Source of the DNA: Candidatus Eisenbacteria bacterium
Lineage (GTDB): Bacteria > Eisenbacteria > RBG-16-71-46 > JACRLI01
Assembly: GCA_016235265.1 (NCBI GenBank)
Contig: JACRLI010000014.1
Coordinates: 104,207-168,206 of the forward strand
Length of the DNA stretch: 64,000 nucleotides
Reading direction: 5' to 3'
The position numbers and the translations under genes are program-made. Each line of letters starts with the position of its first letter. The stretch's first letter is position 1. Positions 54,002 to 62,875 of the stretch are shown here, one piece after another. The notes beneath the pieces are model-generated. The model saw only the letters and a list, made by a program, of their open reading frames with translations. It had not been told where the DNA came from and searched no databases.

Positions 54002-55354
54002 CTACTTCCGGCGCGTGAGGTCGCCGTCCCCGCCGCCCGAGTTCCACGCCATGGTGGAGTCGGCCCGCAGCGCGGCGCCGGCGTCCAGGGAGCCCACGCC
54101 CAGCTTGCCGGCCTGCTCGCTTCGCGAGGTGGCCACCGGTCCCGCGGTGGCCGTGAGGCGCTGGATCACCTGGTCGTGGTTCCAGTTCGGGTGCAGCGAA
54201 AGCAGCAGCGCCGAGGTGCCGCTCACGAACGGCGCGGACATCGAGGTGCCGCTCCAGAGCATGTACCGGTTGCCCGGGAACGCGCTGCGCACCCCGACAC
54301 CGGGGGCGCTCACGGCCACGAAGCCGCCGAACGAGGTGAAGGGGGCGGCGGTGCCCATGGCGTCCATCGCGGCCACGGCCAGGGCTGCGTGCGCATGGGC
54401 GGGGTATTCCTCGGGGTGCTCGGCGCCCCAGTTGCCGGCCGACGCCACGCACACCACCCCGGTGGCCCTCGCGTCGTTCAGTGCCTGCTTGATGGCCGGG
54501 CTCTCCTGCAGCGTGCCCAGGCTCAGGTTGATCACCCGTGCGCCGTTGGCCATCGCCCAGCGGATGCCGGAGGCGACGTCCATGACGTCGCCGCGGCCGT
54601 CGGAGTTGAGCACCCGCACGATCAACAGCCGGGCCGCCGGGGCGGTCAGGGCCGCAATGCCGGCGACGTGCGTGCCATGGCCGAGCGCCTCGTCGAGGAT
54701 GCCGTTGCCGTTGCTGTCCACTCCGTAGGCGCGGTCGGTGAAGTCGGAGTTCCGGTCCACGAAGTTCCAGCCGCCCACCACGTGCCCGCGGAGCGCGGGG
54801 TGCGAAGCGTCGGCGCCGTTGTCGAGGATGGCGATGGTCACGCCCGCCCCCTGGCTGAAACGATGCGCCTGGGAAAGGTGGATGGCGGCCCCGGCCGGCT
54901 GCTCCATGAACGCTTTCGGCGTGCCGCCACCGTCGTCGAATGCCCAGCTCTGCTGGCGGGTCTCGGCGGGTTCGAAGAGGACGTTGCGCTCGGCACTGGC
55001 CACGCGCGGGTCAAGCGCCATCCGCGCAGCCACGGTGTCGGGGTTGGTGCCGAAGGGAGCGAGGAACTTCGCGTAGCCCTCGTCGTCGGTTTCGATGAGT
55101 GTCACCGCGTAGGCGACAGCGAGCGCCGGGGCGTCGCGGACGTCGAGCAGGGAGAGCACCACTTCCTGTGGGTCGCCGGTCTGATCGGCCGTGGCGTTGC
55201 CGGGGTGTCCGGGGAGCGGGCTGACTCCCACAAGGGGCGACAGCGGCGCCTGCCTGCTGCAGGATGCCAGGACCAGCGCCAGCCCCAGGGCCAGAAGCTG
55301 CGCGGCGATCCTGGCGGGGCCGGTTCTCTCAGGAATCTGCTGGTGCGGACTCAT
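54002..55354 (-). CDS. Subtilisin-like (S8) serine protease lipoprotein
   Basis: The 450-residue protein has a signal and lipobox (LVLASC, Cys32), an I9-like prodomain (~65-130, ending ASAERNVLFEP), and the S8 catalytic domain. The catalytic triad is Asp178 (AILDNGAD), His226 (GHGTHVAG) and Ser371 (SGTSMSAP), with oxyanion Asn308 (SAGN). A DSNGNG calcium-type loop is visible at 213-218. The canonical DTG is DNG here. It should be a cell-envelope protease acting outside the cytoplasmic membrane. ATG 55354 follows GGAGGAG. The neighbouring CHAT gene lies on the same strand but looks like a separate unit. Confidence 0.9.
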   Translation of the reverse strand: MSPHQQIPERTGPARIAAQLLALGLALVLASCSRQAPLSPLVGVSPLPGHPGNATADQTGDPQEVVLSLLDVRDAPALAVAYAVTLIETDDEGYAKFLAPFGTNPDTVAARMALDPRVASAERNVLFEPAETRQQSWAFDDGGGTPKAFMEQPAGAAIHLSQAHRFSQGAGVTIAILDNGADASHPALRGHVVGGWNFVDRNSDFTDRAYGVDSNGNGILDEALGHGTHVAGIAALTAPAARLLIVRVLNSDGRGDVMDVASGIRWAMANGARVINLSLGTLQESPAIKQALNDARATGVVCVASAGNWGAEHPEEYPAHAHAALAVAAMDAMGTAAPFTSFGGFVAVSAPGVGVRSAFPGNRYMLWSGTSMSAPFVSGTSALLLSLHPNWNHDQVIQRLTATAGPVATSRSEQAGKLGVGSLDAGAALRADSTMAWNSGGGDGDLTRRK

Positions 55355-55419
55355 GGGCTCTCCTCCGGGGGGTAGTTGCCACCTGAATTTGATGCGAGAA
55401 ATGTCTCAAAGTTCCGCGC

Positions 55420-58191
55420 CTACAGCGTCTTCTCGGCTGTTCCGGGCACCTTCCCCGGCCCCGCTGCCGCCGGTCCCCCCAGCACCACGAACCCCGCCCA
55501 GTCCAGCGGATGGATCCCGTCCCGGTTGCACCCGGACTGCACGTCCGCCAGGGCGCCCGCCGGACCCGCCCCGGCCGCCATGCGCCCGTAGACGGCCGAC
55601 ATGAGCCGGGAGGTGGCCCGATCGTCCACATCCCATTGCGACGCGATCACCGCACCCGCTCCCGCCACGAGGAAGGAGCGCGCCAGCCCGAACCACTCCT
55701 CGCCCGGCCGGACCAGGGCCCGGGCCGTCTGGCAGGCGGAAAGCGTGACCCAGCGGGCTCGGAGGCGCAGCCCCGCCAGCTCCGAGGCGAGCAGCCAGCG
55801 GTCGGAGAGCTGCAGCCCGCTGGCATTCGGGGCATCCGCGCGCTAGTGACCGTGGCCCGCAAAATGGATCCACTCGGCGCGCGGGGCCAGATCCAGGAAT
55901 CGCTCCGCCGTGGCCTCCGCACCCGCCAGCAGTCTGGCCTGCGGAAATTCCCGCAGCAGCGCGCGGGTCTCCGGCTCCACGTTCTCCAACTCGCCGGCGT
56001 CCGCGGCCACGATCAGGGGCGGGGAGGTGGCCGTGGGACTCGCGGTCCGCGCGCCCGCCAGGCCCAGGCGCAGGCCCGGGACCACCACCAGGCTCATGGC
56101 CTCGCACAACGCCCGGCCGTCGGGCAGCGGCAGCGCGGCCCATGGCAGCCGCGCCAGCGGCCCCACGGGCGCCACCGCCAGCCCCCGCGGCAGGCCGGCG
56201 GGGAGGGACGGCCCCAGCGCGGGCCACAGCGCCAGCGCGGCCAGCTCCGCCAGGGTGGCACCCGGCGCGCCCGCCGGGCCCGGGGCACCCGCGCCGGAGA
56301 ATGTGGCGCTGCGCAACTGGAACAGCAGCGAGTGCACCAGGCGCGTGACCTGAGCCTCGTTGGCCATTCCCAGCCGGCCGGAGAGGCGGTGACGGCCGGC
56401 GGTGATCGCACCCAGGCTGCCCCGGTGGAGCAGGTAGTCAATGAGCAGCACATCCTGGGGCAGTGCCTTCTGCAGCGCGGCGGCGCGGATCATCCGGGGC
56501 GCGGCGCGCAGCGCGCGCCGCAGCGCCGGCGACTCCGGGCCGGGCTCCACGGGGCGCCGCCCCGCCGGCGTGGCCTCGGGCACGGCTTCGCCCGAACGGG
56601 CGGTGCGCTCCCGCTCGCGGGCCATTCGCGCCGCGGCCCACGCGCGGACCTTGCCGGGAATCTCCCCGCCCCTGCCGCCGCCGCGCGCCGTGGGGCCGAC
56701 CAGGGCGCGCCCGCGCCCGCCTTCCAGGGCCTCCAGCGCCTCGGCCACCCGGCCCTGCTCCAGCTCCAGCGCAGCGAGCTCGCGGTGTGGCCAGCCCCAC
56801 TCGCCCCAGAACGTGGACCGCCACTGCTCGTCGAGGACGCGCGCCGCCAGCCGTTCCGACTCCCGCGCCGCCCGGCGCAGGAAGCGCCGCGCGGCGGCCA
56901 GATCTCCCGCGGCGCGCGCCACGCCGGCTTCCGCGGCCAGCGCCAGGTGCCGCAGCCGCGGGGAGGCCGGGCGCCGGCCCGGGCCGCGCAGGCGCGCAAG
57001 GCAGGCCGCGGCGCGCCTGCGCTCACCGCCCTCCAGCAGGGCGCGCGCCAGGAGCGCCAGCGAGCAGCCTTCACGCTCGGAGTCGCCGGCACGCGCGAAG
57101 CGCCTGCGGGCCGCCGAGAGCAGCGCCGCCGCCGCGCGCGGGTTGCCGGCACGCCACCACACCGTGGCGTAGCCCACCAGGGATTCACCGGCCCACACGA
57201 GATTCCCCTCGGCGTGGAAGGCAGCCAGGGTGCGCTCCAGCCGTGCGCGCGCCGCTCCCTCCCGGCCGAGCCTGAACTCGGCCAGAGCGGCGAAAGTCTC
57301 GGCCTTGGCCTGCTCGTACTTCAGCGTCAGCGCCCCGCATTCCTCCGCGGCCCGGAGCGCCTCCTCGAGCGCCCGCTCGTGCGCTCCCAGCCGCAGCAGG
57401 ATTTCCGCGCGGTCCAGCGCCGAGAGCGCCGAGAGGGACGGGCTGCCGGAGTCGCGTGCCTGCTCGCGGACGCGGGCCAGCCCCTCCAGCGCCCGTTCGT
57501 GGCGGTGCTCCAGGAAGTCGAGGTACGCCAGGCTGTAGTCCCCGTTCAGGGCGTCGAGCGCGTAGCCGCGGCGGGCGTGCGCGGCGCGGGCTCGCCGGTA
57601 GAGCGTGCGAGCCTCATCGCAACGGCCCAGCAGGGACAGGCAGTTGCCGATGTTGCCGTCCACCAGGGCCGCGCCGCGGGTGTCCCCGGCGCGGGCCAGG
57701 GCGCGCCGGGCGCCGCGGTAGCGCTCCATGGCGCGGTCCGGCCGGTCCAGCCGGTGGTGCAGGTTGCCCTCGTTGTTGAGCAGGCGGGCCAGCGAGACGC
57801 GGTCGCCGCTGCGCTGCAGGAGGCCGCGGCCGCGGGCAGCCTCGCGGCGCGCCTCGTCGTAGTGGCCCAGGTACATGAGGGAATCCACGAGCCCGATGGC
57901 GCAGCGGCCTTCCTCGCGCGGCTGGCCCGCGCGGCGGAACCAGTCGCGGGCCCGGCGGTAGGCTGCGGCGGCTTCGGAGGTGCGCCGCAGCCCGCGGAGC
58001 ACGTGGCCCCGCAGCCGCCACAGTTCGCCGCGCACGGACGGTGCGGCGGCCCGGACGGCGCCGGGGAAGCCCGCCCCCAGCAGTTCAAGGGCGCGGTCGG
58101 GGCGGGAGCGTCGCAGCTCGTCCACCCGCCGGAGCAGGTCGGCTGCGGACGGCTGGGCGGTGTCGCGCCGCGAACCGGGCGAAGTCCTCAT
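55420..58191 (-). pseudogene. TPR-CHAT protease gene interrupted by an in-frame TAG
   Basis: The frame from ATG 58191 runs 782 residues to TAG at 55845-55843. It covers TPR-like repeats (~10-450) and the first part of a CHAT domain (LLIDYLLHRGSLGAI, WIHFAGHGH with the catalytic His). The same frame continues past the TAG for 140 residues to a second TAG at 55422-55420. That part carries the missing catalytic motif VTLSACQTA, then GLARSFLVAGAGAVIASQWDVDDRAT and HPLDWAGFVVLGG. There is no other lesion. The single amber lies between His and Cys, so the truncated product cannot be a protease. Readthrough, a recent mutation or a base error are the options. The gene is third in a sigma/anti-sigma/CHAT operon. 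Confidence 0.85.
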
Positions 58192-58213
58192 CGGGGTACC
58201 TTCGGGGAAAGGG

Positions 58214-58825
58214 CTAGAGCTCGACGGGGGGGAGGTGGAACGCCCGTTCGAGGCCGGTCACGCTCACGCGGGCCTGCCCGGTGGGGACATGCTCGATGGC
58301 GAAGGCACCGCCGGCGTCGGGCCACGCGGCCCGGCGCTCCTCACCCACCTCGACCACGATGGAACAGAGAGCGGGTTCCGGCGCGTCCAGGCGTCCCCGC
58401 AGCGTCACCATGCCCTGCGACTCGAGCTCGATCTCCAGTTCGAACCCCTGTCCGCCGAGGGTGTAGCGCAGGCGGCGCGCCTCGCCCACCGCGCGGCGCG
58501 CCAGCGCCGGCGCGGGCTGGGCCCACGAGTCGAACAGCAGTTCCGCCACCCGGGCTGCGGCGCGTCGCACCGGGGACTCCCGGGGCCTGTCCTGGAAGAC
58601 GGACAACGCCCGCGCGCGCACCGCGTCCGGCACCTCCGGGGTGCGGTCCAGGCGCATCAACTCGAGCGTCCGGCCCACCTCCCGGACGCGCTCGCGGCAG
58701 TCGGGGCAGGGCGACGCGAGGTGCACCTCCACGGGGGCCCGCTGCGCCTCGGTGAGGCGGTTCTCCAGGTAGTCGAGGGCGACCTGGGTGTCGATGTGGG
58801 GGGACTTCCCGGGTGAGCGCTTCAT
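58214..58825 (-). CDS. Zinc-finger anti-sigma factor-like protein
   Basis: The 203-residue soluble protein has an N-terminal zinc-binding anti-sigma motif: His35, Cys40 and Cys43 in HLASPCPDC, within the helical segment QVALDYLENRLTEAQRAPVEVHL. No transmembrane helix follows. The C-terminal half is strand-rich (FELEIELESQGMVTLRGRLD, RVSVTGLERAFHLPP) and may be a small Ig-like sensor. The start overlaps the sigma gene stop by 4 bases. Such soluble anti-sigma proteins hold the ECF sigma factor inactive. A CHAT-TPR protein downstream completes a set seen repeatedly in Planctomycetes- and FCB-type genomes. Confidence 0.8.
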   Translation of the reverse strand: MKRSPGKSPHIDTQVALDYLENRLTEAQRAPVEVHLASPCPDCRERVREVGRTLELMRLDRTPEVPDAVRARALSVFQDRPRESPVRRAAARVAELLFDSWAQPAPALARRAVGEARRLRYTLGGQGFELEIELESQGMVTLRGRLDAPEPALCSIVVEVGEERRAAWPDAGGAFAIEHVPTGQARVSVTGLERAFHLPPVEL

Positions 58826-59538
58826 TCCGCTCTCTCCATGGTCTTGCCCGGGCCGGCCTCGCGGGGCGTCCGCGGGGCCCGGCCGGAGCGCGGGGACTTC
58901 TTCGTTCCAGGAGGAGAGGTGGGGGATGCCAATTCGGAAATACCGCCGTCGCCCGAGGCCAGGGCGGCCAGTGCCGCCCGCATGCGGTCAAAGCACCGGG
59001 CCCGGGTGGGGCCCAGCGAGCCGATGGGAACCCCGAGCCGCCGGGACAGGTCCGCGTAGGACGGCGTGGGCTCCTCGTAGTACAGCGCCTCCAGGAGCGC
59101 CCGGCAGCGGCCCGGGAGCCGGCCCAGGGCCAGGCGAACCAGGGCCTGCTCCTCGAGGAGCTCCAGGTCGGCGTCCGTCTCCGCGGGGCCCGGCAGCCGC
59201 TCCAGGCTCTCCGGGTCCGCGGTGGTCAGGGCGTCTTCGCGGCGCTTGCGCAGCGCGGTGGCGCGGGCGATGCGGTCGGCGGTGCTGGAAAGCCATCGGC
59301 ACAGCGTGCGCGGGTCGCGCATGCGGGGCAGGCCCTTCACCAGGGCGGCGAACACGTCCTGGAACACGTCGGCCATCTCCGGCTCCGCCAGGCGGTAGGA
59401 GCGGGCGACGGAGTACACCAGCCGCTCATGGCGGCGCACCAGGGTCTCCCAGGCCCGCGCGTCGCCCCCCAGGCAGAGTTCCACCAGGCGGGCGTCCTCG
59501 GTGGGGTCCAGGGACCCGATGCGTGGCGATTCCGACAT
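58822..59538 (-). CDS. ECF-type RNA polymerase sigma factor
   Basis: The 238-residue protein has sigma region 2 (ETLVRRHERLVYSVARSYRLAEPEMADVFQDVFAALVK) and region 4 with a helix-turn-helix (ALGRLPGRCRALLEALYYEEPTPSYADLSRRLGVPIGSLGPTRARCFDRM). A ~40-residue basic tail (SPPGTKKSPRSGRAPRTPREAG) is unusual. ATG 59538 has no ribosome-binding site, but a TGTGATACT extended -10 ends 8 bases upstream, so the mRNA may be leaderless. It should direct transcription of its own operon, together with the anti-sigma and CHAT genes that follow. Confidence 0.9.
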   Translation of the reverse strand: MSESPRIGSLDPTEDARLVELCLGGDARAWETLVRRHERLVYSVARSYRLAEPEMADVFQDVFAALVKGLPRMRDPRTLCRWLSSTADRIARATALRKRREDALTTADPESLERLPGPAETDADLELLEEQALVRLALGRLPGRCRALLEALYYEEPTPSYADLSRRLGVPIGSLGPTRARCFDRMRAALAALASGDGGISELASPTSPPGTKKSPRSGRAPRTPREAGPGKTMERAE

Positions 59539-59947
59539 GCGGGAACAGTATCACAAGAGGGGAATTTCGCGGTGAGAGGTATCAGCGCGACGGACGCGCG
59601 CACCTCTGTCCATGAACGCGAAGTTCCGGGCCCGGCCCGGGCGGAAGGACCTTCCCGCCCGGAAGAACGGGAGCCCGGGCTGAGCGGACGGCGCCCGGGA
59701 AGCGCCGCCTGGGTCGCGGGGCTGCGTGAACCTTGGGGCTCTCCTGTTTCGGGTTCACGATCCCCGCGACCCGCCAAATATCCGAGTTGCGACACGATCA
59801 CGGCATTGTGCCGGCGTGCGTGGGATCGTCCATCTGGCCTGGGGGCTTGCTCCAGCGCGGGCAAGGGCCGAAGGACGTGAACCGCGCGCCGGCACGCCCA
59901 TTGCCATGGCTCCCGGCACGACCTTCGCCGCGGGCCCCGGCATCCCA
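59539..59947. other. Intergenic region with a strong composite hairpin
   Basis: The 409-base gap holds no convincing gene. It contains the sigma-gene -10 element near its left end. A GC-rich imperfect inverted repeat lies near 59636-59662, and a long composite hairpin at 59711-59772. The remaining sequence to 59947 shows nothing recognisable. Confidence 0.5.
59711..59772. repeat. Composite inverted repeat (11 bp + 7 bp stems)
   Basis: GGGTCGCGGGG (59711-59721) pairs with CCCCGCGACCC (59762-59772), and inside it GTGAACC (59726-59732) pairs with GGTTCAC (59752-59758), with small internal loops and a 19-base apical loop. It could be a structured RNA element or a terminator of the DUF1028 gene; no T run adjoins it. 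Confidence 0.6.
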
Positions 59948-60589
59948 TCACCACGGGGCCGCGGGATTCCCCAGTGCCTGCACGTCCGAGATCACCTTCG
60001 GGTCCCTCGGGAACAGCCCCGCCCTGGCCAGCCTCGGCACCAGCTCCACCCACCGGCGCTCCTGCGCGAACACCTCCCGAAACAGCGTGCGCGCCTCGTC
60101 GGCGCGGCGGTTGGTGTACATCGAGACCGCCGCCCAGAACTTCAGCTCCACCACTTCGGGCGCCAGCTTCATGGCCCGTTCGTAGGCGTCCAGCGCCTCC
60201 ACGGTGCGGTTGGCCGCGATGAAATTGTCCCCCTCGTCTTCCAGGTTGCAGGCGCGGCGCAGCCGCACCAGGCGGCGGAGCTCCTGGAGCGGGAGGGGAT
60301 GATCCTCCACGCGCAGGTCGAAGATCCGGTCCTGCCACGGCTTGCCGGTGGATTTCGCGCGCACCACGATCTGGGCGGCGGACTGCTTCCCGCGAATGTC
60401 CCCGCCCGCGGCCTGACCCAGTTCCCCGGTGGCCGGATCGCGGGCCACGATGGAGAAGGTATGGGCCAGCGGGGAAGTCCTGCCCACGGCCGCCGCGAGG
60501 GGAGCCGGGGCCGGGCCGGGGGACGTGGCGGCCGGAGGAGTCGTCGCGCCGAGCGCGAGCAGGATCGAAGCGAGACAGGCCGGTACCAT
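59948..60589 (-). CDS. Shortened DUF1028-like secreted protein
   Basis: ATG 60589 follows GGAGG. The 213-residue product has a signal-like N-terminus (ACLASILLALGATTPPAA), then the DUF1028 opening HTFSIVARDPATGELG. This joins directly to QAAGGDIRGKQSAAQIVV, a motif that in full-length DUF1028 proteins lies well over 100 residues further on. The C-terminal part (IFDLRVEDHPLPLQELRRLVRL and a TPR-like pair NFIAANRTVEALDAYERAMKLAPE) is as expected. The core of the putative Ntn-hydrolase-like domain is therefore missing in frame. The protein is probably not enzymatically active. Confidence 0.65.
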   Translation of the reverse strand: MVPACLASILLALGATTPPAATSPGPAPAPLAAAVGRTSPLAHTFSIVARDPATGELGQAAGGDIRGKQSAAQIVVRAKSTGKPWQDRIFDLRVEDHPLPLQELRRLVRLRRACNLEDEGDNFIAANRTVEALDAYERAMKLAPEVVELKFWAAVSMYTNRRADEARTLFREVFAQERRWVELVPRLARAGLFPRDPKVISDVQALGNPAAPW

Positions 60590-60692
60590 GGGGCCTCCTG
60601 TTGTCGGGATGGGCCCGGGATCGCGGCTCGCGGGGAGCTGCCTGACCCGGCGGGCACGCTCCGGGGACACCTCCGTTGGATGCGCACCCGGA

Positions 60693-60701
60693 TGGTATAC
60701 T
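60693..60701 (+). promoter_or_regulatory. Extended -10 promoter of the rhodanese gene
   Basis: TGG-TATACT is a consensus extended -10. A TTGGAT lies 14 bases upstream, too close for an ordinary -35, so the extended element is the main support. Confidence 0.55.
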
Positions 60702-60731
60702 CCAGCGGGCCGTCAACAAGAGGGGAGAATC

Positions 60732-61118
60732 ATGGAGCACTCACCGGGGTTTCTGGCATTGGTGGACGCCGCCAAGCGGGGCATCCGCGAAATCACCATC
60801 GACGAATACCGAGACCGCGCCTCCCACGGCGAGAAATTCCTGCTGGTGGACGTGCGCGAGGACCTCGAGTGGCTGGCGGGGCGCATCCCCGGGGCGGCCC
60901 ACCTGGGCAAGGGCCTCGTGGAGCGGGACATCGAGAAATCGTTCCCGGACAAGGATGCGCCGCTGGTGTTCTACTGCGGCGGCGGCTTCCGCAGCGCGCT
61001 GGTGTGCGACAGCGTGCAGAAGATGGGCTACCGTAACGTGACCTCGCTCGCGGGCGGCTACCATGGCTGGGAGGACGCCGGCCACCCGCTCGACACCCGG
61101 CCCCCGCGCGACGAGTGA
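60732..61118 (+). CDS. Single-domain rhodanese-like sulfurtransferase
   Basis: The 128-residue protein is one rhodanese domain: ITIDEYRDRA, LLVDVREDLEWLAGRIPGAAHLGKG, and the active-site loop with Cys82 in YCGGGFRSAL. It ends with LAGGYHGWEDAGHPLD. The six-residue loop CGGGFR after Cys82 is normal for an active sulfurtransferase that carries a persulfide. It is cytoplasmic with no signal peptide. ATG 60732 follows GGGGAG. It is convergent with the mlaD-like gene, and no pathway partner is adjacent. Confidence 0.9.
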   Translation: MEHSPGFLALVDAAKRGIREITIDEYRDRASHGEKFLLVDVREDLEWLAGRIPGAAHLGKGLVERDIEKSFPDKDAPLVFYCGGGFRSALVCDSVQKMGYRNVTSLAGGYHGWEDAGHPLDTRPPRDE

Positions 61119-61147
61119 CCCGCGGGGCCGGAACTGCGCCGCCCCGG

Positions 61148-62080
61148 TCAGAACAGGCTGATCTTGATGTACTTCCTCGGGTTCGCCTGCAGGTCCTGCA
61201 CCAGGCTGCGCATGTCCTTCACCAGGTCCTTCGACTCGTTGTAGAGCTGCTCGTCACGCGACAGCTTGCCCAGCACGCCACGGCCGGCGCTGGCGTCGCC
61301 GAGCAGGCTGTCCAGTCGCGCGGTGGCGCTGGCCGCGTGCTCGTACATCGCGGGATCCTTGAGGAAGCGACCCGCCGTGCCGGGCCCCTGGAGGGCTGAG
61401 CCCAGCGAGTCCACCGTGTGGCCCACCCGCACCAGGGCCTGCGTGGCCTGTTCCTGGTTGCGGCCGAGCGCCCGGGTGAGCGTCCGCATGTCCCGGGCCA
61501 GCGCCAACAGCTCGTCGTGCAGCTCCGCCGAGCGCATCGCCCGGCCCACGCTGCCTTCGCCGCGCGCCATCACGGCGGTCAGCGTGTCGAGGTGCGCCAG
61601 CACCGGCGAGAGCTGCGTGAGCGGGCTGTTCCTGCCGCTCACCATCTCCATGGGGTCGGACTGCTCCACGCCGCGGATCTCACCGCCGGGCGCGATCGCC
61701 GGCTGATCCTGCGAGCCCGCGGTGATCTGGAGGAACTTGTCCCCGAAGAAGCTGATGGCGTTGATGGACGCCTCTGAGTCGCGCCGGATGAACGGCCACG
61801 AGACCTTGTTCACGGTGGCGGTGACCTCGATGGTGTGCGTGGCGGCGAAGTGGTCCAGCGAGATCTTCTCCACCTGTCCCACCTCGAGCCCGTTGAGCCG
61901 CACCGGCGCGCCCACCACCAGGCCGCGGACGTCCTTGAAGTTCGCGCGGAACGTCTTCTTGGCGCCGATCATCACCGCGTCGCCGCCCTTGATCGAGGCC
62001 CACAGCAGGAATCCGATCGCGGCCACCGCCACGATTCCGATCTGCACCTGGCCCCAGCGAATGTCACCGGCCCGCTTCAT
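61148..62080 (-). CDS. MCE-family lipid-transport protein (MlaD-like)
   Basis: The 310-residue protein has an N-terminal membrane anchor (VQIGIVAVAAIGFLLWASI) and one MCE domain (~40-125: YRANFKDV-type strand FRANFKDVRGLVVGAPVRLNGLEVGQVEKI). A long helical/coiled-coil tail (~150-300) is longer than that of E. coli MlaD. MCE proteins form hexameric rings that bind phospholipids in the periplasm and pass them between membranes. The start overlaps the ATPase stop by 4 bases, completing an mlaE-mlaF-mlaD operon on the minus strand. Confidence 0.9.
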   Translation of the reverse strand: MKRAGDIRWGQVQIGIVAVAAIGFLLWASIKGGDAVMIGAKKTFRANFKDVRGLVVGAPVRLNGLEVGQVEKISLDHFAATHTIEVTATVNKVSWPFIRRDSEASINAISFFGDKFLQITAGSQDQPAIAPGGEIRGVEQSDPMEMVSGRNSPLTQLSPVLAHLDTLTAVMARGEGSVGRAMRSAELHDELLALARDMRTLTRALGRNQEQATQALVRVGHTVDSLGSALQGPGTAGRFLKDPAMYEHAASATARLDSLLGDASAGRGVLGKLSRDEQLYNESKDLVKDMRSLVQDLQANPRKYIKISLF

Positions 62081-62874
62081 GGCAATGTCCCCTGTTCCGC
62101 GCCGAATTCGGGATGCAGGCTGTGAAACGCATCCCGCAGCGTCTTCTTGAATGGTTCCAGGAAGCTCATCACGAATGGTTCCTCGCAGCCCGCGAGCTGC
62201 TCGGCGTCGCCGTCGAACGCCACCTTCCCGTCGGACAGCACCAGGAAGCTGGTGCCCAGCTTGAGCGCGTCGGGGATCTGGTGGGTGACCACCACGGAGG
62301 TGATCTTGAGTTGGGTCTGGAGGTTCACGATGACGTCGGTGATCGTCTCCAGCGTGATCGGGTCGAGCCCGGTGGTGGGCTCGTCGTACAGCATGTGCGT
62401 GGGATTGCAGGCGGCCAGCGCCCGCGCGATGGCCACGCGCCGCTGCATCCCGATGCTCAGCTGGTCGGGAAGGTGGTCGAGGATGTCCGGGTCGAGCCCC
62501 ACCAGCGAGAGGTAGCGGCGCACTTCGGACTCCACCTCCTGCAGCGACTTCCGGCTGCGCTCCAGGAACGAGTAGCCCACGTTCTCGCCCACGGTGAGCG
62601 AGTCGAACAGGGCGCCCTCCTGGAACACCATCCCGATCTTGCGGCGCACCGAGTTCACCTCGTCCCGACCGGCGCGGGCCACGTCCACGCCGTCCACCAG
62701 GATGGAGCCGCTCTCGGGCCGCAGCAGGCCCACGATCAGCTTCAGCACCGTGGACTTGCCGGTGCCCGACGGGCCCATCACCACGCGGGTGGTCCCGGCG
62801 CGCACGGTGAAGCTGACGCCGTCGAGCACCTTCAGCGGGCCGTAGCGGAAATGCACGTCGCGGAACTCGATCAC
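62077..62874 (-). CDS. ABC ATPase of the MCE lipid transporter (MlaF-like)
   Basis: The 265-residue ATPase has Walker A GPSGTGKST, the MlaF-type Q-loop region GMVFQEGALFDSLTVGENV, signature LSIGMQRRVAIARAL, Walker B MLYDEPTTGLDP and switch His in VVTHQIPDA. The signature Ile (LSIGMQ) departs from LSGG. It powers lipid movement through the permease encoded just upstream. Gene spacing to the permease is 1 base and to the MCE gene is an overlap. Conventional MlaB-like STAS protein is not encoded next to it. Confidence 0.92.
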   Translation of the reverse strand: MIEFRDVHFRYGPLKVLDGVSFTVRAGTTRVVMGPSGTGKSTVLKLIVGLLRPESGSILVDGVDVARAGRDEVNSVRRKIGMVFQEGALFDSLTVGENVGYSFLERSRKSLQEVESEVRRYLSLVGLDPDILDHLPDQLSIGMQRRVAIARALAACNPTHMLYDEPTTGLDPITLETITDVIVNLQTQLKITSVVVTHQIPDALKLGTSFLVLSDGKVAFDGDAEQLAGCEEPFVMSFLEPFKKTLRDAFHSLHPEFGAEQGTLP

Positions 62875-62875
62875 T

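Noticed and set aside
55843-55845. Amber recoding (such as pyrrolysine) as the reason for the in-frame TAG.
   Set aside because: TAG ends several other genes here (yceI, the cupredoxin, the nucleotidase, the first TMTC-like gene), and no pyl gene is in the window.
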